DNA of 51,512 bases, taken from the NCBI GenBank assembly GCA_030149815.1, contig JASLHI010000016.1, positions 1 to 51,512 on the forward strand, read 5' to 3'. The stretch is from Aquirhabdus sp. Lineage in GTDB: Bacteria; Pseudomonadota; Gammaproteobacteria; Pseudomonadales; Moraxellaceae. A program made the position numbers and the translations under genes. Below the pieces are notes generated by a model. The model saw only the letters and a program-made list of their open reading frames with translations. It had not been told where the DNA came from and ran no database searches. Shown here one piece after another: positions 24,185-31,789 of this stretch (the stretch's first letter is position 1; the number at the start of each line of letters is the position of its first letter).

Positions 24185-25044
24185 CCACTTATACGATGAC
24201 TCCTTTCTTTAGTTTTAAAAGAAAACTCAAAAGCCGTTTGATTTTGACATTTGCAACGGTGATCTCAATCTTGGGTATGGCATTGCCTTTCTGGATTTTG
24301 TTCACAGTAATTCAACGTGGTATGGGATCGTTTAATTGGGCACTGATAACCCAAATTACACCACCACCACAGGCTGAAGGTGGCTTGCTTAATGCCATCG
24401 TTGGTAGCTTGTTAATGGTTGGTGCAGCGATGGTGATTGCAGCACCGATCGGTATCTTTGCGGGTGTCTATCTCGCGGAATACGGTCGTGAAAGTAAACT
24501 CGCATCGTTAATTCGCTTTGTGAACGATATTTTGCTGTCAGCACCATCGATTGTGATTGGTCTATTTGTTTACATCATCATGGTTATTCCGATGCAGCAC
24601 TTCTCGGGATGGGCTGGTGTTGTGTCTCTCGCAATTATTGCGGTGCCTGTGATGGTACGTACCACCGAAAACATGTTGTTGCTTGTTCCTGATGTGATGC
24701 GTGAAGGTTCACTTGCGCTTGGTTCTTCTAAGCGTCAAGCCATTATTAAAATCTGTCTTCCAGCGGCGAAGAACGGCATTATCACTGGTGTTCTACTTGC
24801 CCTTGCTCGGATTAGTGGTGAGACAGCACCTTTGCTATTTACTGCATTGAATAGTCCGAATTATTCGCTGGATTTGAGTCAGCCGATTGCAAACTTACCC
24901 AACACGATTTTCCAGTTTGCGATGAGTGCAGACAGTGGCTGGATTAGTTTGGCATGGGCAGGCGCGGCGTTAATTTCCCTGTATGTCGTGATTATTAATT
25001 TATTCGCGCGCTTAGTTTTTGCTAGAAATACGATGGGAAAATAA
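24181..25044 (+). CDS. pstA: Phosphate ABC transporter permease PstA
   Basis: The second Pst permease, 287 residues with six transmembrane segments. The conserved LSAPSIVIGLFVYIIMV and the EAA loop EGSLALGSSKRQAIIKICLP, then RISGETAPLLFTAL, are the PstA hallmarks. It is the short form (E. coli PstA is of similar size), unlike the longer PstA of some pseudomonads. It begins within the pstC stop codon. A 142-bp gap before pstB contains a small hairpin, CTGTGTAC-GTGA-GTACAG, near 25111-25129, but no clear terminator. Confidence 0.94.
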   Translation: MTTYTMTPFFSFKRKLKSRLILTFATVISILGMALPFWILFTVIQRGMGSFNWALITQITPPPQAEGGLLNAIVGSLLMVGAAMVIAAPIGIFAGVYLAEYGRESKLASLIRFVNDILLSAPSIVIGLFVYIIMVIPMQHFSGWAGVVSLAIIAVPVMVRTTENMLLLVPDVMREGSLALGSSKRQAIIKICLPAAKNGIITGVLLALARISGETAPLLFTALNSPNYSLDLSQPIANLPNTIFQFAMSADSGWISLAWAGAALISLYVVIINLFARLVFARNTMGK

Positions 25045-25186
25045 GTGGTTTAGAGTAGAGAGTTAAACGAACACAACGGCTGATTTTTGAGCTTTTGCAA
25101 GAGAGAATTACTGTGTACGTGAGTACAGCCGCTCAACAGAATAGTTTGCTGATTTTCTATCGACAACGAATATAGGTAGTATTACG

Positions 25187-26095
25187 ATGAACGAGATGAC
25201 AACTGATAGGCATACCAAGATGACGATTGATACACAGCCTCAAGATCCATCAAAAACTGCAGCACAAGACACACGTGCATCATTCCGTACTAATGTGTTG
25301 GATAACGACACAACTCGTCCGCTCAGTAGCTACACGCCTGAAGAAATTGAAGTTGAAACTAAAAGCCTCAATTTATTTTATGGCAAAAAACAAGCACTGT
25401 TTGATGTCAATATTGTTGTGCCGCGCAAACGTGTGACTGCGTTTATTGGGCCATCTGGCTGTGGTAAATCAACCTTATTGCGTACTTTTAACCGCATGAA
25501 CGACCTCATCGAAGGTTGTCGAATCGATGGTCAAATTGTTCTGAATAATCAGAATATTTTTGATCCAAGTCTAGATGTGACGAGCCTACGTCGTCGTGTC
25601 GGTATGGTATTCCAAAAAGCCAATCCATTCCCTAAGTCGATCTATGAAAACGTGTGTTATGGCTTACGTTTGCAAGGGATTAACAAAAAAAGCATTTTGG
25701 ATGAAGTTGTAGAAAATTCATTGAAAGGTGCTGCGCTTTGGGATGAGGTGAAAGATCGTCTGCATGATTCTGCCATGGGACTCTCTGGTGGTCAGCAACA
25801 ACGTTTGGTGATTGCACGTTCAATTGCGATTGAGCCAGAAGTGTTGCTTTTGGATGAGCCGTGTTCTGCGCTGGATCCGATTTCGACTTTGAAAGTTGAA
25901 GAGTTGATTCATGAGTTGAAAGAGCGTTTCACCATTTTGATCGTGACGCACAACATGCAACAAGCAGCACGTGTATCGGATTACACTGCGTTTATGTATT
26001 TGGGTAAAGTCATCGAACATGATGACACCAATACTCTATTTACCAATCCAAGTCAGAAACAGACTGAAGATTATATTACTGGTCGTTACGGTTGA
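25187..26095 (+). CDS. pstB: Phosphate ABC transporter ATP-binding protein PstB
   Basis: The ATPase of the Pst transporter, 302 residues. Walker A is GPSGCGKST at 88-96, the Q-loop is in GMVFQKANPFPKSIYENV, the ABC signature LSGGQQQR near 196-203, Walker B VLLLDEP and the switch H in IVTHNMQQ. An N-terminal polar extension of about 55 residues (rich in T, D, Q) precedes the core; E. coli PstB lacks it. Alternative in-frame ATGs (25196, 25220) would shorten it. The core begins at VETKSLNLFYGKKQAL. Confidence 0.94.
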   Translation: MNEMTTDRHTKMTIDTQPQDPSKTAAQDTRASFRTNVLDNDTTRPLSSYTPEEIEVETKSLNLFYGKKQALFDVNIVVPRKRVTAFIGPSGCGKSTLLRTFNRMNDLIEGCRIDGQIVLNNQNIFDPSLDVTSLRRRVGMVFQKANPFPKSIYENVCYGLRLQGINKKSILDEVVENSLKGAALWDEVKDRLHDSAMGLSGGQQQRLVIARSIAIEPEVLLLDEPCSALDPISTLKVEELIHELKERFTILIVTHNMQQAARVSDYTAFMYLGKVIEHDDTNTLFTNPSQKQTEDYITGRYG

Positions 26096-26182
26096 TATTT
26101 TGCTTAATGAGACTCTTAATGAGAGTTAAGCCGAATGATTTAACCCTATTCATTAAATACCGTATCGAGGAGTAATAGATTT

Positions 26183-26905
26183 ATGCCAGCTACAAAAGAA
26201 GATTTTGGTCATCATATTTCACGCCAGTTCAATGATGATTTAGGCAAAGTCCATGCGCAGTTTTTGGCAATGGGTGGTTTGGTTGAGTCGCAAGTTGCGG
26301 ATGCGATGCATGCGCTTTTGGATACTGATCCAGTTTTAGCGTCTAAAGTTCAGGCGATTGATACCAAAGTCAACGAAATGGAATCAGAGATCGATTCTAA
26401 TCTGGTTCAGATTTTGGCGCGTCGTCAACCTGCAGCAAGTGACTTGCGTATGGTGATTGCGATCAGTAAGGCTAACACTGACCTTGAACGTATTGGTGAT
26501 GAAGCTGCAAAGATTGCGCGTTTGGCAAAAACAGCGAGCGAAGAAGGTGAGTCGCCACGTGGTTATACTGAGACGCGTCACATTGGTAATCAAGTTCGTT
26601 TGATGATTCGTGAAGCGTTAGATTCATTTGCACGTTTGGATGTCGAAAAGGCATTGCATGTGCTACAAGCTGATGCTGAAGTTGATCGTGAATACCAAAC
26701 CGCAACACGTACATTAATGACCTATATGATGGAAGATCCACGTTATATCAGTCGTATGATCAACGTGTTGTGGGTACTGCGTTCACTGGAACGTATTGGT
26801 GATCATGCGCGTAACTTAGCAGAACAAGTGATTTATATGGTGAAAGGTGCTGACGTGCGCCACACCAGTTTTGATGAAGTTGAAAAACAAGTTTTGAATA
26901 AATAA
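26183..26905 (+). CDS. phoU: Phosphate signalling protein PhoU
   Basis: A peripheral regulator that links Pst to the PhoR/PhoB two-component system and dampens the Pho response under phosphate excess. The 240-residue all-helical protein contains two repeats, each with the metal-binding pattern E/D-x-x-x-D: TDLERIGDEAAKIARL near 93-108 and RSLERIGDHARNLAEQV near 196-212. GAGGAG lies 11 bases before the ATG. An imperfect nested hairpin (GCTTAATG with GAGTTAAGC ends, about 26101-26130) lies between pstB and phoU. The operon ends with a strong terminator. Confidence 0.94.
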   Translation: MPATKEDFGHHISRQFNDDLGKVHAQFLAMGGLVESQVADAMHALLDTDPVLASKVQAIDTKVNEMESEIDSNLVQILARRQPAASDLRMVIAISKANTDLERIGDEAAKIARLAKTASEEGESPRGYTETRHIGNQVRLMIREALDSFARLDVEKALHVLQADAEVDREYQTATRTLMTYMMEDPRYISRMINVLWVLRSLERIGDHARNLAEQVIYMVKGADVRHTSFDEVEKQVLNK

Positions 26906-26923
26906 TTATTCGATTCTGAATAA

Positions 26924-26962
26924 AAAAATCCATTTTCGGTTAATACTGAAAATGGATTTTTT
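26924..26962. terminator. Bidirectional terminator between phoU and yggX
   Basis: AAAAATCCATTTTC and GAAAATGGATTTTT form a perfect 14-bp stem around a ten-base loop, with A- and T-runs on the two sides, so it can terminate phoU (plus) and the convergent yggX gene (minus). Confidence 0.85.
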
Positions 26963-26981
26963 ATTGATTGTCTATCAGGTT

Positions 26982-27254
26982 TTATTTTGAAGTTTCAGGC
27001 TTCCAACCCACTGGACGTTCGTAATCTTGGTTGGTGAGGAATTTGTTGCGTTGTTCATCAAGAAAAACTTTAGATTCTGGCTGCATGACATTCAGGCGAT
27101 TTTCATTAATTAATAAAGTCTGATGCTGCATCCATTCTTGCCATGCTTTTTTTGACACGTTTTCAAAGATATCCTGACCTTTGACGCCGGGAAATGGAGC
27201 GAATTCTAAGCCTTCAAGCTCTTGTTGATATTTACGACAAAAAACAGTACGCAT
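26982..27254 (-). CDS. yggX: YggX-type Fe(II)/oxidative damage protection protein
   Basis: A 90-residue protein of the YggX family, thought to take part in iron trafficking and protection of Fe-S clusters from oxidants. It has the family opening TVFCRKYQQELEGLEFAPFPG with the conserved cysteine C6, then KAWQEWMQHQTLLINENRLN and the C-terminal FLTNQDYERPVGWKP. The length is the family norm. It is transcribed away from argE, with a 186-bp gap (27255-27440) in which I see no further gene. Confidence 0.9.
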   Translation of the reverse strand: MRTVFCRKYQQELEGLEFAPFPGVKGQDIFENVSKKAWQEWMQHQTLLINENRLNVMQPESKVFLDEQRNKFLTNQDYERPVGWKPETSK

Positions 27255-27440
27255 GGGCTTTTCCTGATGTGCTTTCTAGATGGTATTGAGGACGGCGATA
27301 AACCGATCAATAAGATATGATGTTCACCATTTTAGTCTTTCATGCTGTGAAGTGCTAGGTTAAGCTGGACTAAACACGGATCAGCGTATGTTGATCATGA
27401 CGAATACGATGTAAATTTTAGAATCAGGGATTATTAACAA

Positions 27441-28637
27441 ATGGCAAGCCCAAGCGCTGACCTCAGGCTCGATTCACAAACACGCCAAATGATTGCAGAG
27501 TTGGTGGCGAAGCCGAGTGTCACCTGCACCAACGCCAAACAAGATCAATCCAATTTGCCTGTTATTGAGCTGCTTGCGACATGGTTTACTGACTACAGTT
27601 TTCGCTGTGAAATCATGCCTGTTGCCGAAGGCAAGGCAAATCTCATCGCTGTGTTGTCGAATGGCGCATCGGATTTGTCGGGTGGTCTAGTGTTGGCGGG
27701 GCATACTGATACTGTGCCTTTTGATGGTGAGTTGTGGAGTAATGATCCATTCACCTTGACGGAGCGCGATGGCAATTTGTATGGTCTTGGCACTGCTGAC
27801 ATGAAGGGCTTTTTTGCCTTGATATTGCAGGCGATGCGCGCATTGCCGAAAGCCAAGTTCAAAGCTCCACTGATTGTGATAGCGACTTGTGATGAGGAAA
27901 CCTCAATGGCTGGCGCAAAGGCGTTGGTTGAGGCTGGATCGAAGTCGGGTGTGCAAGGTCGTTTTGCGCTGATTGGTGAACCAACAGATTTGAAACCCGG
28001 ACGAATGCATAAGGGCGTGATGCTAGAGCGGATTGTCATTACCGGACATTCAGGTCACTCGAGTGATCCGAGTCTAGGTAGTAATGCGCTGGATGCAATG
28101 AATGAAGTGATGACGCGTTTAATTCGTTATCGTGATGGTTTAAAGGCGATTCAACAACCGATTTTTGCGATTCCTCATCCGACGTTGAATCTGGGTTGTA
28201 TTCATGGCGGAGATAATCCGAATCGGATTTGTGGCTTATGCGAACTACAATTCGATGTGCGTACTTTGCCAGATATGAAGATGCAGGAAATTCGTGAGGA
28301 AATTCGTCAGTTGATAGCCGATATTGCACCGAAGTTTGGGGTGGCGGTGCTATATGAGCCTGCATCACCTGGTTCGCCGTCAGCGGAGACCCCCGCAGAA
28401 TCTCCATTTGTGCAATATATTGAGAAGCTGACGGGTGATACCGCAGGGTCGCTGGCATTTGGTACGGAAGCGCCTTTTTTTAGGCAGCTTGGTATGGATA
28501 CGGTGATTCTGGGGCCGGGTCGAATTGAGCAAGCGCATCAACCTGATGAATATATTCCGATTGCTAATATTGAGCCGATGGTTGGGTATTTGAAGCAGTT
28601 GATTGAGTATTATTGTGTGATGGGTGAGGCGAGTTGA
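27441..28637 (+). CDS. argE: Acetylornithine deacetylase ArgE
   Basis: An M20-family zinc amidohydrolase that removes acetyl from N-acetylornithine in arginine synthesis. The 398-residue protein has the metal ligand H88 in LAGHTDTVPFDG, bridging D120 in GLGTADMKGFF, the catalytic and ligand glutamates E152-E153 in TCDEETSMAG, a further acidic ligand in GEPTDLKPGRMHKG, and a C-terminal H in IEQAHQPDEYI. A dimerisation domain lies in between. argA follows about 950 bp downstream on the same strand, with a divergently oriented PPTase gene between them, so co-transcription is unlikely. Confidence 0.92.
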   Translation: MASPSADLRLDSQTRQMIAELVAKPSVTCTNAKQDQSNLPVIELLATWFTDYSFRCEIMPVAEGKANLIAVLSNGASDLSGGLVLAGHTDTVPFDGELWSNDPFTLTERDGNLYGLGTADMKGFFALILQAMRALPKAKFKAPLIVIATCDEETSMAGAKALVEAGSKSGVQGRFALIGEPTDLKPGRMHKGVMLERIVITGHSGHSSDPSLGSNALDAMNEVMTRLIRYRDGLKAIQQPIFAIPHPTLNLGCIHGGDNPNRICGLCELQFDVRTLPDMKMQEIREEIRQLIADIAPKFGVAVLYEPASPGSPSAETPAESPFVQYIEKLTGDTAGSLAFGTEAPFFRQLGMDTVILGPGRIEQAHQPDEYIPIANIEPMVGYLKQLIEYYCVMGEAS

Positions 28638-28651
28638 TGCTTTATTTTGAG

Positions 28652-28724
28652 TTCACTGAGCTTGTCGAAGTGGACAAGCTCAGACTTCAGTGGTTTTCGC
28701 CGCACATTTCGACAGGCTCAATGA
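28652..28724. repeat. REP-like inverted repeat element
   Basis: The left arm TTCACTGAGCTTGTCGAAGTG (28652-28672) and the right arm at 28703-28724 (CACATTTCGACAGGCTCAATGA) are imperfect inverted copies. Within the left arm GAGCTTGTC-GAAGTG-GACAAGCTC (28658-28681) is a perfect 9-bp hairpin. The core TTCGACAAGCTCA is a well-known dispersed motif in many bacterial genomes. Placed between convergent genes, it may also act as a transcription end. Confidence 0.7.
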
Positions 28725-28754
28725 GCTATGTAGGTTGTCTGGTTTTAGGCTTTT

Positions 28755-29411
28755 TCATTTACCTAAAATAATTTCAGCATCCTTGTTACTTGACCAAGAT
28801 ACACTCACCACCTGCTCATCCATTATAAAACTCCGATATCGCCATTCACCGAGTAAAGGGTGAGCGAGCATCTCATTGACATTCTCAGTATTCAGCGTAT
28901 TCAAATCTAATCGAATCCCTAATCCCTGTGCTTTTAAAACTGCTTCTTTACGCGTCCAAGTCGTGAGCCATTGTTCATGGGCTTGATTTGGCGAAAGATC
29001 AGAATTTTGCCACGCGTTCATTTCATCAGCGCTAAAAGTTCGTGCGGCTAAAGCCTGTTCTTTGCGACTTTTACTTTTATCTTCAATATCAATGCCTAGT
29101 TGAATATTGTCCAAGCTCCAAACCATCGCAAATGCTTCATTGCTATGTGAAGTGTTGAAGCTAATTTGATGATTCTCAACAAAAGGCTTGCCGTGCATTT
29201 CTTTTGCAAAAGAAAGCTGTTCAGGTGAAAGCTTCAAAGCTTGTGCAAGTGTTTCACGTCGCCAAGCACGGGCGAGTTGTTGATTTCTCCGTGCGACAGG
29301 ATGATTGGCAATCCCCTGAACATCCGCAGTCGTCAGTAAAGCCATTAACCGAGACTCCTCGGTGAGCGAAATTTCAGCAAAATGACGAACGATGAGATGC
29401 AGGGTAGACAT
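28755..29411 (-). CDS. 4'-phosphopantetheinyl transferase, Sfp/AcpT superfamily
   Basis: It transfers phosphopantetheine from CoA to a carrier protein serine. The 218-residue protein has the Mg-binding G-I-D108-I-E110 motif and W152-T-R-K155-E156-A-V-L-K160, together with the upstream GKPFVENHQISFNTSHS block, which is the P1/P2/P3 set of Sfp-type enzymes. Its acyl or peptidyl carrier partner is not in the window. It could serve a secondary-metabolite or siderophore pathway or general acyl carrier protein modification. Start at ATG 29409-29411. Divergent from argA. Confidence 0.87.
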   Translation of the reverse strand: MSTLHLIVRHFAEISLTEESRLMALLTTADVQGIANHPVARRNQQLARAWRRETLAQALKLSPEQLSFAKEMHGKPFVENHQISFNTSHSNEAFAMVWSLDNIQLGIDIEDKSKSRKEQALAARTFSADEMNAWQNSDLSPNQAHEQWLTTWTRKEAVLKAQGLGIRLDLNTLNTENVNEMLAHPLLGEWRYRSFIMDEQVVSVSWSSNKDAEIILGK

Positions 29412-29583
29412 GGATTGTCATGTGGATTGAGTAAGGTAGGGATAATATAACGTTTTCTTGGTGTGATAAGTCTATGGATTGCGATGTGAATGATGTGCGG
29501 CAAGGCTTTTTCCTGCTAACATCGACACTTGCTACTCATTACTTATAGATTTCTACGCGTTCAGTTTGCAGCAGGATTTTCCA

Positions 29584-30933
29584 ATGTCAGATGATTTTCT
29601 ATCCCCAGATACTATGACCGATAACTATGTTCATTGGTTCCGTAATTCTGCACCGTATATCAATGCACATCGAGGAAAAACCTTTGTCTTGATGTTTGGT
29701 GGCGAAGCGGTGAACCATGAGAACTTTCGCAATATTATCCATGACATCGCGTTGTTGCACTCTCTTGGGATTCAACTGATTCTGGTTCATGGCGCGCGTC
29801 CACAGATTGATGAAAACCTCATTGAATACGGCCTAGAAACGCCGATTCATGATGGATTGCGTGTGACGACTCGTGAAGCATTGCGTTGTGTGCTGGATGC
29901 TGTAGGTTCAATTCGCTTGGAAATTGAAGCATTATTGTCTATGGGTTTGGCAAATTCACCCATGTATGGTGCGCGGATTGATGCCGTCTCTGGTAATTTT
30001 GTGACCGCACGCCCTTATGGTGTGCGTGATGGCGTGGATTTCCAACTGACTGGTGAAGTGCGTTCTGTAGATACGGAAGCGCTGCAAAAGAGCCTTGCCA
30101 ATCGAAATATCATAGTCTTAGGCCCCACAGGTTATTCGACTACAGGTGAGGTTTTTAATCTACTCGCTGAAGAAGTTGCGGTTGAAACGGCGATTACGAT
30201 TAAGGCGGATAAGTTGATTTTCTTAGGTGAGCATGAAGGAATTTCGGGTAAAGACAATCGTTTGCTGCGTGAGTTGATTCCGAATGAAGTCGATCAATTC
30301 CTCCGTAATAAAAAACTGGATAGCGAAATTCTGCGTCACATGCACGGTTCGGCGGATGCCTGTCGTGGCGGTGTGCGTCGTGTGCATATCATTTCTTATG
30401 CGCGTGATGGTGCGCTGTTGCAAGAATTGTTTACCCGTGATGGTTCGGGGACATTGGTCAGTAATGATCCGTATGAAGAAATTCGTACCGCGGATATTGA
30501 TGATGTCGTCGGTTTGATTGAGTTGTTGCGTCCCTTGGAAGAAGAGGGGATTTTGGTTCGTCGTTCACGCGAGCGTTTGGAAACTGAAATCGGTCAGTTT
30601 GCGGTAATTGAGCGTGATGGGATGATCGTCGGCTGTGCCGCGTTGTATCCAATTCCAACCAAAGCAACAGAGCCTCCATCAGCGGAAATAGCTTGTGTGG
30701 CGATTCACCCAAGCTATCGTAAGTCGAATCGTGGTGCGGAGCTTTTAGATTACTTGGAAGCCAAGGCGCATAACAAAGGCATTAAGAGCTTGTATGTGCT
30801 GACCACGCGGACTGCGCTGTGGTTTATTGAGCAAGGGTTTGAGCCAGCAGAAGTGGATGATTTACCAGAAGCACGTCAAGCGATGTATAACTTACAGCGT
30901 AACTCGAAGGTGTTTGTGAAGCGGCTGGACTAA
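29584..30933 (+). CDS. argA: N-acetylglutamate synthase ArgA (AAK-GNAT)
   Basis: It acetylates glutamate with acetyl-CoA, the first step of arginine synthesis and usually the arginine-inhibited one. The 449-residue protein joins an N-terminal amino acid kinase domain (FVLMFGGEAV near 34-43, QLILVHGARPQ near 70) with a C-terminal GNAT domain (from about 295, with acetyl-CoA loop HPSYRKSNRGAELL). ATG 29584 follows AGGA by seven bases; MTDNYVHW (29614) is another possible start. An in-frame TTG at 29566 is unlikely. ArgA, ArgE and ArgH here cover steps 1, 5 and the last step of the acetylated route. Confidence 0.93.
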   Translation: MSDDFLSPDTMTDNYVHWFRNSAPYINAHRGKTFVLMFGGEAVNHENFRNIIHDIALLHSLGIQLILVHGARPQIDENLIEYGLETPIHDGLRVTTREALRCVLDAVGSIRLEIEALLSMGLANSPMYGARIDAVSGNFVTARPYGVRDGVDFQLTGEVRSVDTEALQKSLANRNIIVLGPTGYSTTGEVFNLLAEEVAVETAITIKADKLIFLGEHEGISGKDNRLLRELIPNEVDQFLRNKKLDSEILRHMHGSADACRGGVRRVHIISYARDGALLQELFTRDGSGTLVSNDPYEEIRTADIDDVVGLIELLRPLEEEGILVRRSRERLETEIGQFAVIERDGMIVGCAALYPIPTKATEPPSAEIACVAIHPSYRKSNRGAELLDYLEAKAHNKGIKSLYVLTTRTALWFIEQGFEPAEVDDLPEARQAMYNLQRNSKVFVKRLD

Positions 30934-30974
30934 TAAACCTCAACATGCCTTCACGTTGATAAGTGTTTTTAATA

Positions 30975-31010
30975 CAACCACTAATTAACCATATGGTTAA
31001 TTAGTGGTTG
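30975..31010. repeat. 36-bp perfect palindrome upstream of a DHFR-like gene
   Basis: The half site is CAACCACTAATTAACCAT, followed directly by its exact reverse complement; the symmetry axis lies between 30992 and 30993. It sits 41 bp after argA and 117 bp before the next gene. There is no U-tract, so an operator or cruciform is at least as likely as a terminator. The centre TTAACCATATGGTTAA looks like a dimeric repressor site. Confidence 0.8.
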
Positions 31011-31126
31011 CTTGTCACGCATATGACTGCCGATCTCTAAGCACCTTCTACGCGCTCGTTGATCCAACGTGTCTTCTAGATTATGTCAGCAAAAGTTCCC
31101 TAAAAAAAATAACCAAGGAGAAAATA

Positions 31127-31708
31127 ATGCGTAAAATCGTCTCATTCGTCCATATCTCACTGGATGGTTTTGTTTCTTCCACCGCTGAAGGGATGCACAG
31201 TCTCGGCTGGGTCAGTCTCAGCGAAGAAATGTTTGAATATGTCGAAAAGCGTATACAGCAGACCGATACGGCCCTTTATGGGCGCGTTACATTTGAGATG
31301 ATGGAGTCGTACTGGCCTACCGCTGCTGACCAACCTAACGCCAGTGCGCATGACCATGCTCATTCACGCTGGTACAAAACCGCCCGTAAAGTGGTCTTGT
31401 CGACCACTCTGTCGGAAAAGAATCATCCGAATACCCAAATCATCAGTCGCGACATCGGCGAAGCTATCCGCACTCTTAAAGCAGATGAGGGGAGTGAGAT
31501 TTTGGTGTTTGGCAGCCCCTCCGCCACACACGCCCTGATGGCAGAGAACCTCATCGACGAGTACTGGCTATTCCTTAATCCTATCGTGTTAGGGCAGGGC
31601 ATTCCCTTATTTACAAACATTCAGGACAGAACCGCACTGACGCTGCTAGACAGTAAAGTTTTTGATTCGGGCGTGGTGGCTCTGCAATACGAAGTAAAAC
31701 GAAATTAA
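31127..31708 (+). CDS. Dihydrofolate reductase / RibD C-terminal domain family protein
   Basis: A 193-residue protein of the RibD_C/DHFR-like family (YyaP/YwjB group), a probable NADPH-dependent reductase of unknown substrate. Supporting motifs are the N-terminal VHISLDGFVSS, the YGRVTFEMMESYW block, RKVVLSTTLSE, ILVFGSPSATHALM, and the C-terminal IDEYWLFLNPIVLGQGIPLF. ATG 31127 follows AAGGAG by six bases; upstream in-frame ATG at 31004 lacks a site and begins inside the palindrome. Codon choice (for example GAC, CTC, ACC and GGC) is more GC-rich than in argA and glyS, which suggests transfer. The palindrome upstream is a candidate operator. Confidence 0.85.
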   Translation: MRKIVSFVHISLDGFVSSTAEGMHSLGWVSLSEEMFEYVEKRIQQTDTALYGRVTFEMMESYWPTAADQPNASAHDHAHSRWYKTARKVVLSTTLSEKNHPNTQIISRDIGEAIRTLKADEGSEILVFGSPSATHALMAENLIDEYWLFLNPIVLGQGIPLFTNIQDRTALTLLDSKVFDSGVVALQYEVKRN

Positions 31709-31744
31709 TGATAAAAGTTGTTTTTTCATTCTCAATACGCAATA

Positions 31745-31774
31745 AAAAAACCTCACTAATTCGTGAGGTTTTTT
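31745..31774. terminator. Bidirectional terminator between the DHFR-like gene and glyS
   Basis: AAAAAACCTCAC and GTGAGGTTTTTT form a perfect 12-bp stem around TAATTC, with A- and T-runs on each side. It ends both the plus-strand gene and the minus-strand glyQS operon. Confidence 0.88.
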
Positions 31775-31789
31775 ACGGAGCACACGGTA

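Noticed and set aside
28039..28458. 139-codon minus-strand frame
   Set aside because: Antisense shadow inside argE with no homology pattern.
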